Shown here: one piece after another, positions 32,444-43,759 of the stretch | How positions within the stretch are numbered: position 1 is the first letter of the stretch | Layout of the letters: every line of letters starts with the position of its first letter | From: Acephala macrosclerotiorum | Taxonomy: Eukaryota > Ascomycota > Leotiomycetes > Helotiales > Mollisiaceae | Length of the DNA stretch: 64,000 bases | Assembly (NCBI GenBank): GCA_014904845.1 | Contig: MU119227.1 | Location: 62,001 to 126,000, forward strand | Reading direction: 5' to 3' | Position numbers and translations under genes: made by a program | The notes under the pieces: generated by a model | Seen by the model: only the letters and a program-made list of their open reading frames with translations | What the model was told of the DNA's origin: nothing | Database searches by the model: none

Positions 32444-33312
32444 TACTACAATGACCGAAAAAAATCGAGTCGAAGAATTGGAAGCTACGATATAGTGTGA
32501 TGGGTCTCGGTATAACCCTGCATTAGACGCGTCGAGGGAAATTGTTATGTTTTGATGTATAGTATTGTATACTACGAACCGCCCTCAACAGAGCACGGCG
32601 ACAATAGACCATCAGGGCGGATACTTTCGATGGCCACATTCTCAAAGCCTCTACCTCGAGCCCTCTCCTACAAATACATTCGTACAGTCCATAAGTTGTC
32701 GAGCGATACTAGGGATGTTTCTCTGAGGGGTTTCTCTCTTGGGAAGTCCTCTTTTGGGGATTGCTCTTTTTCAGCCGTTCGCACCTCTCTCTTGAAGCGT
32801 CTCGTTCTCAAGCGGATCACTCCTTAGGCTATCCCACAGTGCTAAGAGCATTATTTTGAGGGTTTCTGTACAAAGTATAAGATACGATGGGTGGACATTG
32901 TAGTGCGTATGTGCTTCCCCCTCGCCTTCCCAAATGGGAGTAAGCCTGTAGCCTGCCTGTGTTTCAACTTCATCTTATCGCTGAAGCATTTCGCCTACCC
33001 TATGCTCAGGCAACGCCAAGAAGAGCGAGCCCCCAACAGCTCGTTTATCAACTTCTACTTGCCGAGATAGTTCTCCGATGTCCTTGTACTGGATGGAGAT
33101 GCCCATCACCCGTATTTTATACATCTTCATCCCTTCTTTTCCCCCAAATTTCATCCTTTCACTTCTTCACCTCCCCACTCCCTCTCGATCGTGGCGGCGA
33201 CCCATGACCAGGACCAGCAAACAACCTAATCGTCAAATGCGCCCTCTCACAAATATCATTTTCATCCTCACGCTCCTTCTTCCTCTCCTGCTCCCACCAG
33301 TCCATCCCCATT
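32444..33312. other. Intergenic region, no gene seen
   Basis: About 870 bp after uS12m. Short frames (32552-32827, 32959-33207 plus) lack recognisable motifs. One ACGCGT at 32527-32532, downstream of a stop and probably chance. Confidence 0.45.
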
Positions 33313-33660
33313 TTATTTCACATCCATAAACGTCGCTGTAAAAGTCGTAGATCTAACTCCAGCAATCTTTCGGGCTGCTTCGAGGCACGTGATAAGTGTC
33401 CTAGGGAGGTTAGTTTTGTGACTCCGTATTTCTTGGAAGTCTGGAAAGGGGAAGGGAGGGGAGGAATACGAGGTCTTACTTTGAGGCATCGGAGCTAGCT
33501 TCTGCTAGAGTGGTGGGGATGGTTGCGGCAACCGGTTCTGGTTCTGGCGACCATTCTCTCCATATATTGACATAATTTCTATTGCAATCTTGCTCAAACT
33601 GTGTTGTTGAAGATGCTATCTTGAGGTGGGGAGCTGGATGGCTTCCTCCCCACGACGTGT
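33313..33660 (-). CDS. Hypothetical protein, 3' exons only (5' end unresolved)
   Basis: Two coding-looking exons joined by a 79-bp intron (33479-33401, GTAAGA..CTAAC..CTAG). The upstream exon reads HLKIASSTTQFEQDCNRNYV, then WREWSPEPEPVAATIPTTLA; the downstream exon gives TLITCLEAARKIAGVRSTTF and stops. The open frame has no ATG upstream, but a TCTCAG acceptor at about 33661 could begin the exon, implying a further 5' exon I could not place. No family recognised, no membrane segment. It may be a decayed gene. Confidence 0.4.
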
Positions 33661-34719
33661 CTGAGACTTTCAATAGATGGTATTTCTTTTTGATGTTGGT
33701 CTGGGATCTAGTTCTGATAATCTACCTCACGTGTCCTATTGCAGAAAGAGGAATTCAATGAGGCTGAGACATATCACATGGATGCATAATATGCTGGAAT
33801 CTAGCTCGAAGCAATATATATAGGGCACATAGAGAAACAATTTCTTTGAGGACTTGTACAAACACTCGGGTAAGGATTTTGGGCTTTTGAGTTTCTTGAA
33901 CCCTTCACCGCACTTCTACTGATTTCCAAATTTTGCCATCTACCAACTCATATCCTCCTAATCTCGCTCAGACGCGAATCTCGCTTCCTGAAATATCTAT
34001 TCATCAAGTCTCTGCAAAAACACTCGATGCCGATTGACAGACTCCTGCACGAGCATGAAGAGTCACAAGACTTTAAAACTGGATGAAATAGACGTCTAGT
34101 GTCCCAATATCCGAGAAGGATTCAGGAAACCTAGATTCTCAATTCTGGTTGGGATATTTGAAGGTAAAGTTTTACATCCGAGTTGTAGCAAATACGGGAG
34201 TGCTAGACTAGTATCACGCACACTCGTGTTGACACTTCAGTTGAAAGAAATCGGGTTCATATATCAATTTCTACTCAGCCTTGAAAATTAGTAAGAGCAG
34301 GGAATTCCGGACAGAGTTGGAGAGCCACGTCTACTTCCACACTACCCAGGACAAGTAGAATAGGATTAGAAAATACGAATAATTCTGATCAATCTTGATC
34401 TGTAATGCTCTCCCAGATCTGCACGCACACTTGTGTCTATAAATAGAGACTTCCCCGCAACCCATCTTTCAGCCTTGTTTCGGGAGAGATGAAGCCATAT
34501 GAAACACTCGATACCGATATTGTGGGCATCGCAAATAAACTATTCAAGGCCTAAGCTGTCCAATCCCATACCCATGAACCTATATCTACACACAGCTCGA
34601 TGAGGCCGAATTTTCATCACGCCAACGCCGTCAACCCTTATCATGCCGGATAAGTAGATCCTTCAAGCCGCCCCAAAAAAGAAATGCTATCCCCTGAAGA
34701 TGCAGACAATGTTGCTTAT
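33661..34719. other. Intergenic region, no gene seen
   Basis: About 1 kb, AT-rich, without supported ORFs. May contain the missing 5' exon of the hypothetical gene at 33.3-33.7 kb and the 3' UTR of the mannosyltransferase. Confidence 0.45.
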
Positions 34720-36102
34720 TTAATCTTGTTGATTTTCGTATCCCTCCGGCTTCTCCATGCCATTAATTTCAAAGAATCGAGAGGTACCTGAGAATGTTAG
34801 AGCTATTAAATCCATCAGAATGTCCCAACTTACATGAGTATCCCTTCCAGTCAAAGTTATCCTTTGGATTGCAGTGGCATTTCAGATCCAATCTTGTCTT
34901 CTCGCCGGTTGGGCAGTGGGTGAATGGAACGTGGTAGTATGCAATATCGTTGAAGAAGTGGATTTCTTCCTTCTTCAGAAGTAAGCCGGCAGCGATCGAG
35001 TGAACTGGAGCATCACCCCATCGTTCATAGAAGAACCCTCCGTCCTGGTCGAGAGACTCGAAGTAGTCGATGTATGCTTGCGATCGAAGCCAGTTCAAGT
35101 TTCCAACTTCGAAGTTGGACCACTAGATGTCGTCAGTACTCGGATGAGCCCCACCGTCGCCTCACAAACTTACCATGTGGCAGTGATTGTAGGTATCTCC
35201 ACCGTCATCGCTCAAGAATCCCATAGAATTGCCCTCCGCGATGTGTTCCGGGTGCGCCTTCATGAATTTCTTCGTGCTCTCCCATAGAGTTGGGATAGTC
35301 TCCACATATTCGTACAGACTCAGGACGAAACTGTACTTCTTCTTGTTGTCGGACATGAATTTGAAAACGTCATAGTCGATGTCACAGTAAAGCTCAATGC
35401 TTGGCTCAACTCTCCAGTACCATTCGTAGTTCATCATCAAGGGTTGACGGAAGAAGAACCCTGATTCAAAACGGCACATGTGACGGTAACTGACGGAGTC
35501 TCCGTAGATTATCTTTCGCTGGGCCATATCCTCTCGGACCTTGCGGGCCTTGTCCTGATCAATGTGATCAGGGAATGACCAATGCTCCTTGGGAATCTCT
35601 CCATAGTGTGTAGTTCCGGACACGAGGGAAGTGGTAACTTTCTTGAAGGTAGCGTCGAAGGGCTTGTCGTTCAGGAATACCCAATCGTAGTGAAATTTCT
35701 TGTTGAATCGGTCCTCGACTTGGCGAATCGATCGAGCGATTTCCCAGATGTCTGAGTTTCGTGCCAAAGTGACAAATGTCGCATTCATCTTTGGGCCATC
35801 TGCGGTCGCAGGTGGGAAAGCACCTGATGTATTGGGCGTCACACCAGACGATCCTGAGCTATCTGAAGTAGATGATGAAGTGCCTGTGGCACCAGCTTTC
35901 GACGGTATGCCACCGTAGCCTCCTTTGTTGCCTAATATCTGCCCCGGCGAAGGTAATCGTTGGGTCGAGGAGGAAGATATAAAGTAGAGGACAGCAAGCC
36001 CCTAATTCACCATCAGTATCGTAACATCAATCGGCACAGATCAACACTTACAAAGAAGGCGAAGAGAATATATCTCAAATATCTCGCAGTGCCTGATGCC
36101 AT
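34720..36102 (-). CDS. KRE2: Alpha-1,2-mannosyltransferase, KRE2/MNT1 family (GT15)
   Basis: Four exons (36102-36052, 36001-35174, 35122-34834, 34787-34720) encode 411 residues. Type II Golgi protein: a short cytosolic tail and one signal-anchor helix ([20 protein letters not shown]), a Ser/Gly/Thr stem, then the GT15 catalytic domain: [91 protein letters not shown] and the terminal [18 protein letters not shown]. It transfers mannose from GDP-mannose to O- and N-linked glycans, building cell-wall mannoprotein. The fourth exon is required for the conserved C-terminus. Divergent from PAT1. The family has several paralogues (KTR genes), so the symbol marks family rather than strict orthology. 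Confidence 0.92.
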
Positions 36103-36833
36103 CTTGGCAAGATTAATATAGATGATGTGGTGTGAACGCGAAAAGGCCGTAACCAGAAATCTGTCGTCAGCCCTCAGATGGCTGCGACTGACCAACTACC
36201 CAAAGATGGTCTAAAAGAAGGAAGAGAAATTATCGACACAGTGAATGTGTCGTCGTGGAGAAGGAAGAGGATGAAAAAGTGAAGAAGGGACCGCAGAAAG
36301 GGGTCACACTACGCGTCAGCCAGAAAAGGAGGTCACAGTCGAGGTTTCCTTCTTAAAGTTCCCATCCCGTATTATGCAAGGGTAAAAAAGGCCACTAATA
36401 CTAACTCGCTTTAGCGTCGTTTATTTTGACCCAGCTCGACCTCATGGCTTTGAGCCCCACTCCAAACACCATCACCACTTTTTGATAGCAATTGTTTCAT
36501 TGAAACCAGAGATCAATACAATTCTATTCTCTTGCACTGTTGGCCGGCTGGTGTTCCGACCTTCACCTGCGCATTCAACCATCTGCGATCTTCTCGATTT
36601 TGCTCGAGTCAACAGGTGCTTCGATTCAACTTTCCAAAGGTATGTTCCAATTCGGCTCCCTCTCCGAGCACACTCAGTTTGTTTCACCGTCTTCCTCAAG
36701 ACTGTATCATCGCCAAGCTAACGCCAAACGCACATAGATATCTTCTCCTCAAATCCAGCGTTCGCTCTTCGAAATTTGATGGAGGCTCTGCAATTATAGT
36801 TCCGGTAGAATATCTTGCAGAAACCAAGACGCC
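36103..36833. promoter_or_regulatory. Divergent promoter/5' leader of KRE2-like gene and PAT1
   Basis: 730 bp between start codons. Includes an ACGCGT at 36311-36316 and, on the PAT1 side, a probable 5' UTR intron (GTATGT at 36640 to CATAG at 36737, with AGCTAACG branch site). The open frames here are not conserved coding sequence. Confidence 0.45.
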
Positions 36834-39417
36834 ATGTCGTTCTTTGGTTTCGATGCCTCCCTACCCCGCGATCGCGGTCATAATACTGCTGCACCTGGCT
36901 TTTCACAAGTTGCAGATCCATTTGCTGGCTTGTCTGGAAGAGACGATGGTGATGACGATGCGTGAGTTGGCAACGGTGTTCTGGTTGCGCTGCTAGCTGC
37001 TAATTCCTTTGCCCGTCAGACTCGACTTCGAGGATACCTACGACGGACTAGGCGACCAGTTAGATGAGACAGACGATGCTTTTAACGATGATACCTTCGG
37101 TGGCGGCGAGACCATTGCCGCAAAGAAGCCTGTGGGCAAGGATTTCGACTTCTTTGGACAGACCGCAAAGGTGTCGGATGCTATCAGCGAAGAGCAAGCT
37201 CGGTTCGTTCGTCAGCAGCCACCTCCGAGAGTTACTCCAACAACCTCGACGTTCGTACAATCTCAATCGAAACCCAAGAGAACGGGGTATGAGAGCTATA
37301 GACAGCCCGAGAATATGCCTGAAATGCAGGTTGATGCCAATCTGTGGGGTGTGGCGCCGAAGAAAGCTGCTACTCCAGCTGTAGCTCCTGGGCCAGAGTC
37401 CCCCGCAACTCCTGGTCAAGCTCCTGGAGGACGCAAGATGATGAGCCTCGAGGAGGTTGAAGCTGCGATGAGAGCCCAGGCCAAGAAACCCGCTCAAGCA
37501 CAACCTCCAGTTCCGCAACAAGCTCCGGTACCTTCACATCCTCAACCTGCCCAACAATACTCCCAGCTGCCCCCACAGCAACATCAGCATTATCCCCAAC
37601 AAGCTCCTCCCCCGCAATATCCAGTGCAAGCTAGTGGTCCTCCCAGAGAAGATGTTCGCCCGGCTCCTGGCGCTCATCCGGTACAGATCTTACAGCGAAA
37701 TCAACAACAGCCATCGCCTGCCCAAGCTTTGCCATCTCAACCAACTCAGATTCTACAAAATCCTAACCGATATTCTGCTGAGCAACAAGGTCGAGCCCCT
37801 GCTGTACAGCATCCTGGTCACCAATCACGCCCTTCAGGTTCCCGCCACATTATCACTCATCCGCAACAGCTAGCTAACCTTACCGATGAGGAGAGAGCTG
37901 CTTTCCTGATGGAAGATGCGAAGCGTGCGAAGAGAAATCACAAGATTTTCCTGCTGTCGAAGGACAATGGTCTCATGACTCCTTCAGACAAGAACTTCAT
38001 TACTCGAATTCAGCTCCAGCAATTGGTCACTGCTACGGGTAATCCAAATGAACATAGAACAGATGCCGGCTTATCTGAGGATTTCTATTATCAGGTTCAC
38101 AATCAAATCCGAGGCGGCCCTCGTCAACACCCTGGTCAACCGCTGAGCAACTTCGCTCAAACGTATCTCTTCCAGACTGGAGGTCGCCATGGAGGTATGC
38201 GGCGCCAGGCTCGAGGTGGTGACAATCACATGCAACGAATGGAACAACAAGTCCAACGGGCTGTTGAGGCTGCCAAGAATAAGCCTAAGAACAAGCAACT
38301 GGTCATTGAAGGCAGCCTGGGAAAGATTTCCTTCAGCAATGCGAAGACACCGAAGCCATTGCTTAACATCAAACGGCCTGAGAGTGGAGTAGACGGACAT
38401 CGACCTGGCAGCTCTTCGCGTGATCGCAGGCCAGCTGGTGTGAGCGGCAGTGACAGGAAGACGGTCTTGACCGACATCGAGAACGTCTACAATACGTTGA
38501 TGAAGATGGAAGACCACGCTCGACATATGCCTCCTCCACTCAATGATGACATCAATCCGGAGCTTGTTGGTTTGCATATGGATTGGCGAGATAAGTCGAA
38601 CGCTCTGAATCAACAATTGTGGCAACAACTCAAGGTTCACGAGCCAATCGGTGGACCCACCACGCATCCATTCATTGCGTTCTTGTCCTTCAGTAAGGGT
38701 AAGAAGGCCATCCCAAGAGTCTTCCGCCACATCACCAAGGAGCAACGTACTACAATCCTGACCATGATTGTGGTTCATCTTGATCAGCTTGATGTTACCC
38801 GACAAGCTGTACTCTTGCCTGGCGAAACTCAAGTTAGCGCTGCAGTTCGTGAACAGGTGGAGCTTTTCTCCTTGGCAGTGATGCCTCCATTGTTCGGCTT
38901 CCTCAATGAGTCTGATCTGAATATCGTTGCGGCTGTCTTGGGTCTCATCTGTGCTCGTGTCAACGTTGATTTGATTGCTCGAACTAGGATTGGAGTCAGC
39001 ATGTTGACTATGATCTTGAGTCGTGCCGAGCTTATTAAACAAGGTGGTGGGATTGAAGAGCAGGAGTGGGACCATTGGTATGACAAATCAACACAACATA
39101 TCAATATCTACTGACGACATCCTAGGGTTGGACAATATAATACCCTGTTCGACATTCTTGAACCCACGCTCCCCGGCATCTTCCCCGGCACAGTACACAC
39201 TGGCGAGGATGTCTACGTTTGGCAATTTCTCGCCGCTATCGGTATTGGAGCCAGCCCTGAACAGCAGCAACGACTTGTCATGGCTGTCAAGGATCGTGTC
39301 ATGGAGACTGTTGCTCTCGCCAAGACCCTTCCTCCAGACATGTCAAGTCAGCGACTGGCCAACGTCAACCTCTTTATGCGTTCCATTGGATTGGATGTCG
39401 ACCTGCTTGTTGCATGA
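36834..39417 (+). CDS. PAT1: mRNA decapping activator PAT1
   Basis: Three exons (36834-36961, 37020-39077, 39126-39417) encode 825 residues. The first exon gives the conserved N-terminus MSFFGFDASLPRDRGH (binds the Dhh1 helicase in the family); then an acidic FEDTYDGLGDQLDETDDAFN stretch, a long Pro/Gln-rich disordered region (about residues 160-320), a conserved mid domain (MTPSDKNFITRIQLQQLV, FYYQVHNQIRGG) and a helical C-terminal domain (GKKAIPRVFRHITKEQRTTI, then IVVHLDQLDV) that binds Lsm1-7 and Dcp2 complexes. The third exon (VGQYNTLFDILEPTLPG..) is essential for that fold. Acts in cytoplasmic P-bodies, linking deadenylation to decapping. Confidence 0.93.
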
Positions 39418-40439
39418 ACGATTAACATGGGTGTTTTAGATTTATTCAGCATCGAAAATTTTCTTCTCGGTTTTTATGATATTTGAATGGACGGAAAGCA
39501 TTGGACGGCGAGCGGTATTTGATTACGATGCCATACTTTTGCTTTCAAAATGAGCAAAACATTGCACTGTTTCTGCGTAGCGATTACTACATGTCAGCCC
39601 TGAGAGTGGCTGAACTGAAACTTATGATTTGGAATGAGAAAAAGCGCGTGTTTTCGTCCGGGGCGAGAGCACATTTACATTATGGTCTACTTCTCGCAGC
39701 TTGAGATATCCAGTCTAGTACTGATGCTTCACAGCATGGTGATTAGATAGAGGTCTTCAGATCTGGTACAGATGGAGGGACATCTTAGATAATACGGTAC
39801 AATAAATCGAAAAGTCAACGAAGCCCCTTGTGGCATAGTGCATGCGATAGCAAGGCCTGTTGTGTCCAGATGTGGGAAATTCACAAGGAAACCCAGAGTC
39901 GAACACCGAAGGCTGCAAAACCAACTTCGACATGCAACGCAGAGTCAACACTTGTTCCGCCGATTATGCGCTCAGCTTGCCGCTCGATCCTCGTTTTCGG
40001 TCTGGCAAGGCTATGGTCTGAACTTTGATTGTTCCGATTGAGGTAAAGAGTCGGCTGTTTTCTGCTAGCTAGTGACATACCCAGTGACGATCAATATTCG
40101 AGGGGATCGAAGTTGAGATAGTTTAATATCATGTAGAGCAATTTCATGGTCTTCACCAATGACAGATACGTTCAGAGCCGCATCTTGAATTACGGTACAA
40201 CCTTTGAGGCTTGAGAATTCGTGTATTCCAGGAGATGTGCGGCTACCTATTGAAAGATTGTTCATGTACCTTATTTCTTACCTGTTTCGAGGTCTTGAAC
40301 TTTGCTAAGTAAGATGTAGTGCATCCGAATATAGGTTAGGTAGATCCTATGTCTTTACATGCGGTGACTTTGCTTCTATCTTTCTTCTGCTTTTGATTGT
40401 TACTTGCCCTTCGGATATTTGACGTGTTTGCTGTTCAAA
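39418..40439. other. Intergenic region, no gene seen
   Basis: About 1 kb between PAT1 and the SNG1-like pseudogene. Short frames on both strands without motifs. Possible decayed sequence. Confidence 0.45.
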
Positions 40440-42234
40440 ATGTCTGCCAGGACCCTAAGAATGTCTGCGTTTAGTACCCTGACTTCAGCAGAAACTCTCA
40501 ATTATGAACCAGAACGAGACGTCGAAATTGAAAAGCATCAGTTTGGTGAAGAGGAAAAGGGCCAAGAGGGTACCCCCAGTCAGCAGGAAGGCTCGGTAGA
40601 TTTCTGGAGTCAAGAGCTCAAGAGAGTGAGACTTGATGTCTCCAAGAGATGGGGATTATGAGTATGTCTGTGTATTTCACAGTGTCTCACACTTTTGTCG
40701 GCACTTCGCCGTGGTATTTTTGAACGGGGATTTGCTTCCAAGCTAACATTACGGGCTCTAGCAATTGCTCTCTCCGCTTTCATTCTAGCTGTCCTTTCGC
40801 TGTACTGGGCCGCGCTCTTCCACGTTGAATCAAATCTCTATGCCCTAGTCGTGTACTTTGTAGACTTCGATGGGCAAGTCGAGCCATATACAGGTGTCGC
40901 AGCAACTGTCGGTCCTATGGTCGTTCAGACGGCGGAGTCTTTCATTGCACCCAGCGGAAGCGTTAGCTGGGGTTCCCTTCCTACATCATCCTTCAATTTC
41001 GACCCTATGGCAGTGCGGCAAGCTATATAGGATGAGAAGGCATGGGTAACAATCATCATCAGTGTCAATGCCACAGACCTACTGCAAGACGCTATCACGA
41101 ATGGAAACGATTCATATGATCCCATAGGAGCAGCTTAAATCGGTTACGTCGCAGCACGTGATGAGATAACACTCGGCAGCTACGTCCTTCCCCAGATTCA
41201 GAGATTCCAGACCAAGGTCACCTCCGAATTTGGGACAATGTGGACTGCTGAGCTTCTCCAAAAGCAACACTGAACATCATAGTCCTCACTAGCATCGAAA
41301 ACGCACCTCAAGCATTGGCTTCTCAACCTACAACCTTCGTCCATTCTCACCTCCCTCACCACACCAGCAATTTCAATAGGACTCATCTACCTGATAGCAA
41401 TCTCTTTCTTCTCCTACGGCTTCTACCGTACTTCTTATTTCCACATTAAATTGCTATTTTTTGTATGAGGGCTTCAGAGCTAGAAGTTGTCTCGAGAGCT
41501 GGGACATTCTGTTTGTACACATGCTTCCGAGACAGCGCTGAACTTCGGAGCTCACAGAATGTCCCAGGTCCGAGACTCCGAACCCAAATATTTGCTTTTT
41601 ACAGTGCTAATTTATTGAGAAGTCCCCATCCTCCTAAAATTCCTCTCGCCAGGTCACCAACCCCTACATTTCCATTATCTAATCATATATCGCTACCTCG
41701 CAACCCTCCTAACCTACCTCCTCTCTCTCCTACCCCCTAATTTCCCTCGCTTCCCAAATTCCGTTCTCCGCACCACCAACACCAGACACATCCGTCGCCA
41801 ACACGGCAACTGCTTACGACCAAGGGAGTCTTGCGGTATATTAGATACTCAATTGAGTCGGTATGTGTGCATTAGGACTTGCTTGTGAGAATGTCGCTAT
41901 GATTGTGGGACAGCCGTGGACGGCGGCTTGATTGACCCTTTGGGTTATAAGTAATGTTGTAACGGGGTTTTATGGGTGGGGATATGCTTGGCCGCTGCAT
42001 AACAGTAAGTCCTATTTGAGATGTTTTTGAAAGGAGGGGAGGTGAGTGCTAATGGTTTGCTAATGGGAGGTAGTTTCTGCTGCCAGTCGAGCGATTCTGT
42101 TCGATACGCACTCGAGGATTGGGCTTAATTTCGGCATACTGCTTGCGTAGTGTGATGCAAATACGCTGCTGTTTCACTTGTGTCGCTATTTCATGAGGTG
42201 GAAGTCTGTGAGGGCGAAAAGGAAAGAAGCTTAG
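40440..42234 (+). pseudogene. SNG1-like (DUF3533) membrane protein pseudogene
   Basis: Pieces along the plus strand follow the SNG1/DUF3533 order: polar N-terminus ending FWSQELKRVRLDVSKRW, a membrane segment (LAIALSAFILAVLSLYWAAL), ALVVYFVDFDGQVEPYTG, SVSWGSLPTSSF, KAWVTIIISVNATDLL, later helices (TPAISIGLIYLIAISFF), CALGLACENVAMIVGQPW, VVTGFYGWGYAWPLHN, RAILFDTHSRIGLNFGILLA. Intact members are multi-pass plasma-membrane proteins linked to drug resistance in yeast. Here the frame is broken by in-frame stops at 41028 (TAG), 41136 (TAA), 41929 (TGA) and 42148 (TAG) plus frame changes and a hairpin insert near 41.5 kb. The first two stops look like CAG/CAA to TAG/TAA, the others like TGG to TGA/TAG. 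Confidence 0.8.
41489..41576. repeat. Inverted repeat (hairpin) inside the SNG1-like pseudogene
   Basis: CTGGGACATTCTG at 41499-41511 is perfectly complementary to 41555-41567, with outer GTCTCG/CGAGAC arms and a loop of 43 nt. It interrupts the membrane-helix coding of the pseudogene and could be a small insertion. Confidence 0.6.
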
Positions 42235-42768
42235 AGAAAGGGCTAGTGAGTTAGATCACGGGCCAGGAAGTACCGAATGGGAGGTGATGATGGTATGAAA
42301 CCCTTGTAATGCATTGATACCTGTTCCTAGGTCCCTCTGGCTTGGATCCTGGTGTTCGAGTAAACAATAATAATCATGGAAAGAACAACAGCCATTGTCG
42401 AAACAAGCTGTAGCAGGTAACGGTACGCCTTTCAATCCTCCTTCTAACCATATCAACTTCCCAACAGCCTCAAGTCGGACTTTGAGCAGAATGATCGAGG
42501 ATAGCAGGGACTTCGAATAATATTGGACGTGCGTGTTGAATTTTCATCGATAAAAAATGTTTGGGTTAGGGTCGACGATCGCACCGGTTTCGAATCTTCT
42601 GCCGCTGATCGAGGGGTGTAATTCATATCGCCAGCATGATCGTCGTCATCCGAGAATCCATCGGTATCTCAACCATACTTAAGCGCGGTCCTCAAGTCGA
42701 GCCTACTCAACCATAGCCCGTCGAATATGGTTCAAGAGCATCTAATCAAGACTGCCTTCAATCTTCGT
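42235..42768. other. Intergenic region, no gene seen
   Basis: About 530 bp following the SNG1-like relic, before the 3' end of the hypothetical nuclear protein. One short minus frame (42256-42456) without resemblance to anything known. Confidence 0.45.
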
Positions 42769-43398
42769 CTAAACTCTCTGTTCAAGGTATCTCTCCACGG
42801 TTTTCGCGACCATGTTCTTGATGATATCGTCGAGTTCGTCATTAGTCGTGTTAGTCATTTTCTTAACTGCAGCCTCCGCCAATTTCTCAATTCTGCGCAC
42901 CATATCCACCTCAGGCACCGTTCCCTTCTCTGTAATGTTTCCCGACATTTTGCCCTCTTCATTGCTCTCGGCCTTGATCTCACGTTTCTCGTAATATCTT
43001 CCACCCATGTCGTAAGACGACACCTTCTCTTTGCCACGGGTACTGCGACGAGCGGGAATTGACAACATAGATCCAGTGTGGAAAAGATCGATGGGTCTAG
43101 ATTGAAGACCAGAGCCCACGCTTGTTGGAGTAGTGAGGCCGGGATAACTCCCTTTGAGAGTCTGATTCGACTTTGGAGTTGTCGCCTTCGGCTTGATTAT
43201 TGGCGCAAGTCGTGTGGGTGTCCTAGGTCTCTCCGTTCTTTCGTCTTGCTGGGCTCTTGGGACGGAAGAGACCTCCCTAGCTCGAGATCTACGCTGTCGC
43301 AAGGCATTCATATCGAGGAACCGACGTATCTTCTCCTCATGGCCGCGCTCGTCGTCTGAGTCCTCTGGCTTTTGGCTGACTGCTTTCCTCTTCTGCAT
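42769..43398 (-). CDS. Hypothetical basic protein (nuclear-type composition)
   Basis: Uninterrupted 209-residue ORF from a good ATG. It is Arg/Lys/Glu-rich: residues 1-45 have bipartite basic clusters (QKRKAVSQK; RFLDMNALRQRRSRAREV), the centre is Pro/Thr-rich and probably disordered, and the C-terminal 50 residues form a predicted amphipathic helix (VDMVRRIEKLAEAAVKKM.., DDIIKNMVAKTVERYLEQ). No domain recognised, no signal peptide or membrane segment. Flanked on both sides by pseudogenes yet with no stop or frameshift, which argues for selection or youth. Could be spliced further, but nothing in the flanks demands it. Confidence 0.55.
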   Translation of the reverse strand: MQKRKAVSQKPEDSDDERGHEEKIRRFLDMNALRQRRSRAREVSSVPRAQQDERTERPRTPTRLAPIIKPKATTPKSNQTLKGSYPGLTTPTSVGSGLQSRPIDLFHTGSMLSIPARRSTRGKEKVSSYDMGGRYYEKREIKAESNEEGKMSGNITEKGTVPEVDMVRRIEKLAEAAVKKMTNTTNDELDDIIKNMVAKTVERYLEQRV

Positions 43399-43759
43399 AA
43401 TGTATAAGGTTGTTGTGGTGACTCTTGTGATATTGTGCGTTTTATGATGTGATGTGTTTCGTGTGCTGCGTATTGTGTATGATGTCTGTATGCTTGTTGA
43501 ATGTTAATGTGTTGATGCAATAATGTGTCAATGTCTGCGAAGACGGGAGTTGGAGTCAATAAAATAAGCCAGCGACCTCCTTCCTCAACAGGAAGTGACG
43601 ATCCGAGGCTCAGCGCGGCAGGAACAGGAAGGGCAGTCTAGCCACACTTTCCTTTAGGGTACTTTTCATCATACTTCAAAATTCATATCAGGAAGGAACG
43701 AATTTCAAACATTTGGCAGTACGGCAAACCTTAAAGCCGCAAGACAACAAGACCAACCT
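43399..43759. other. Intergenic region, no gene seen
   Basis: 361 bp between the start of the hypothetical gene and the last recognisable codons of the linalool-isomerase-like pseudogene. GT-rich tract just upstream of the hypothetical gene's start. Confidence 0.4.

Noticed and set aside
36440..36830. Overlapping plus-strand ORFs upstream of PAT1
   Set aside because: They span a probable 5' UTR intron and show no conserved sequence; PAT1 starts at 36834 with its conserved MSFFGFD.
38071..39075. 334-codon minus-strand ORF inside PAT1
   Set aside because: Antisense of the conserved PAT1 C-terminal domain; no independent start context or motif.
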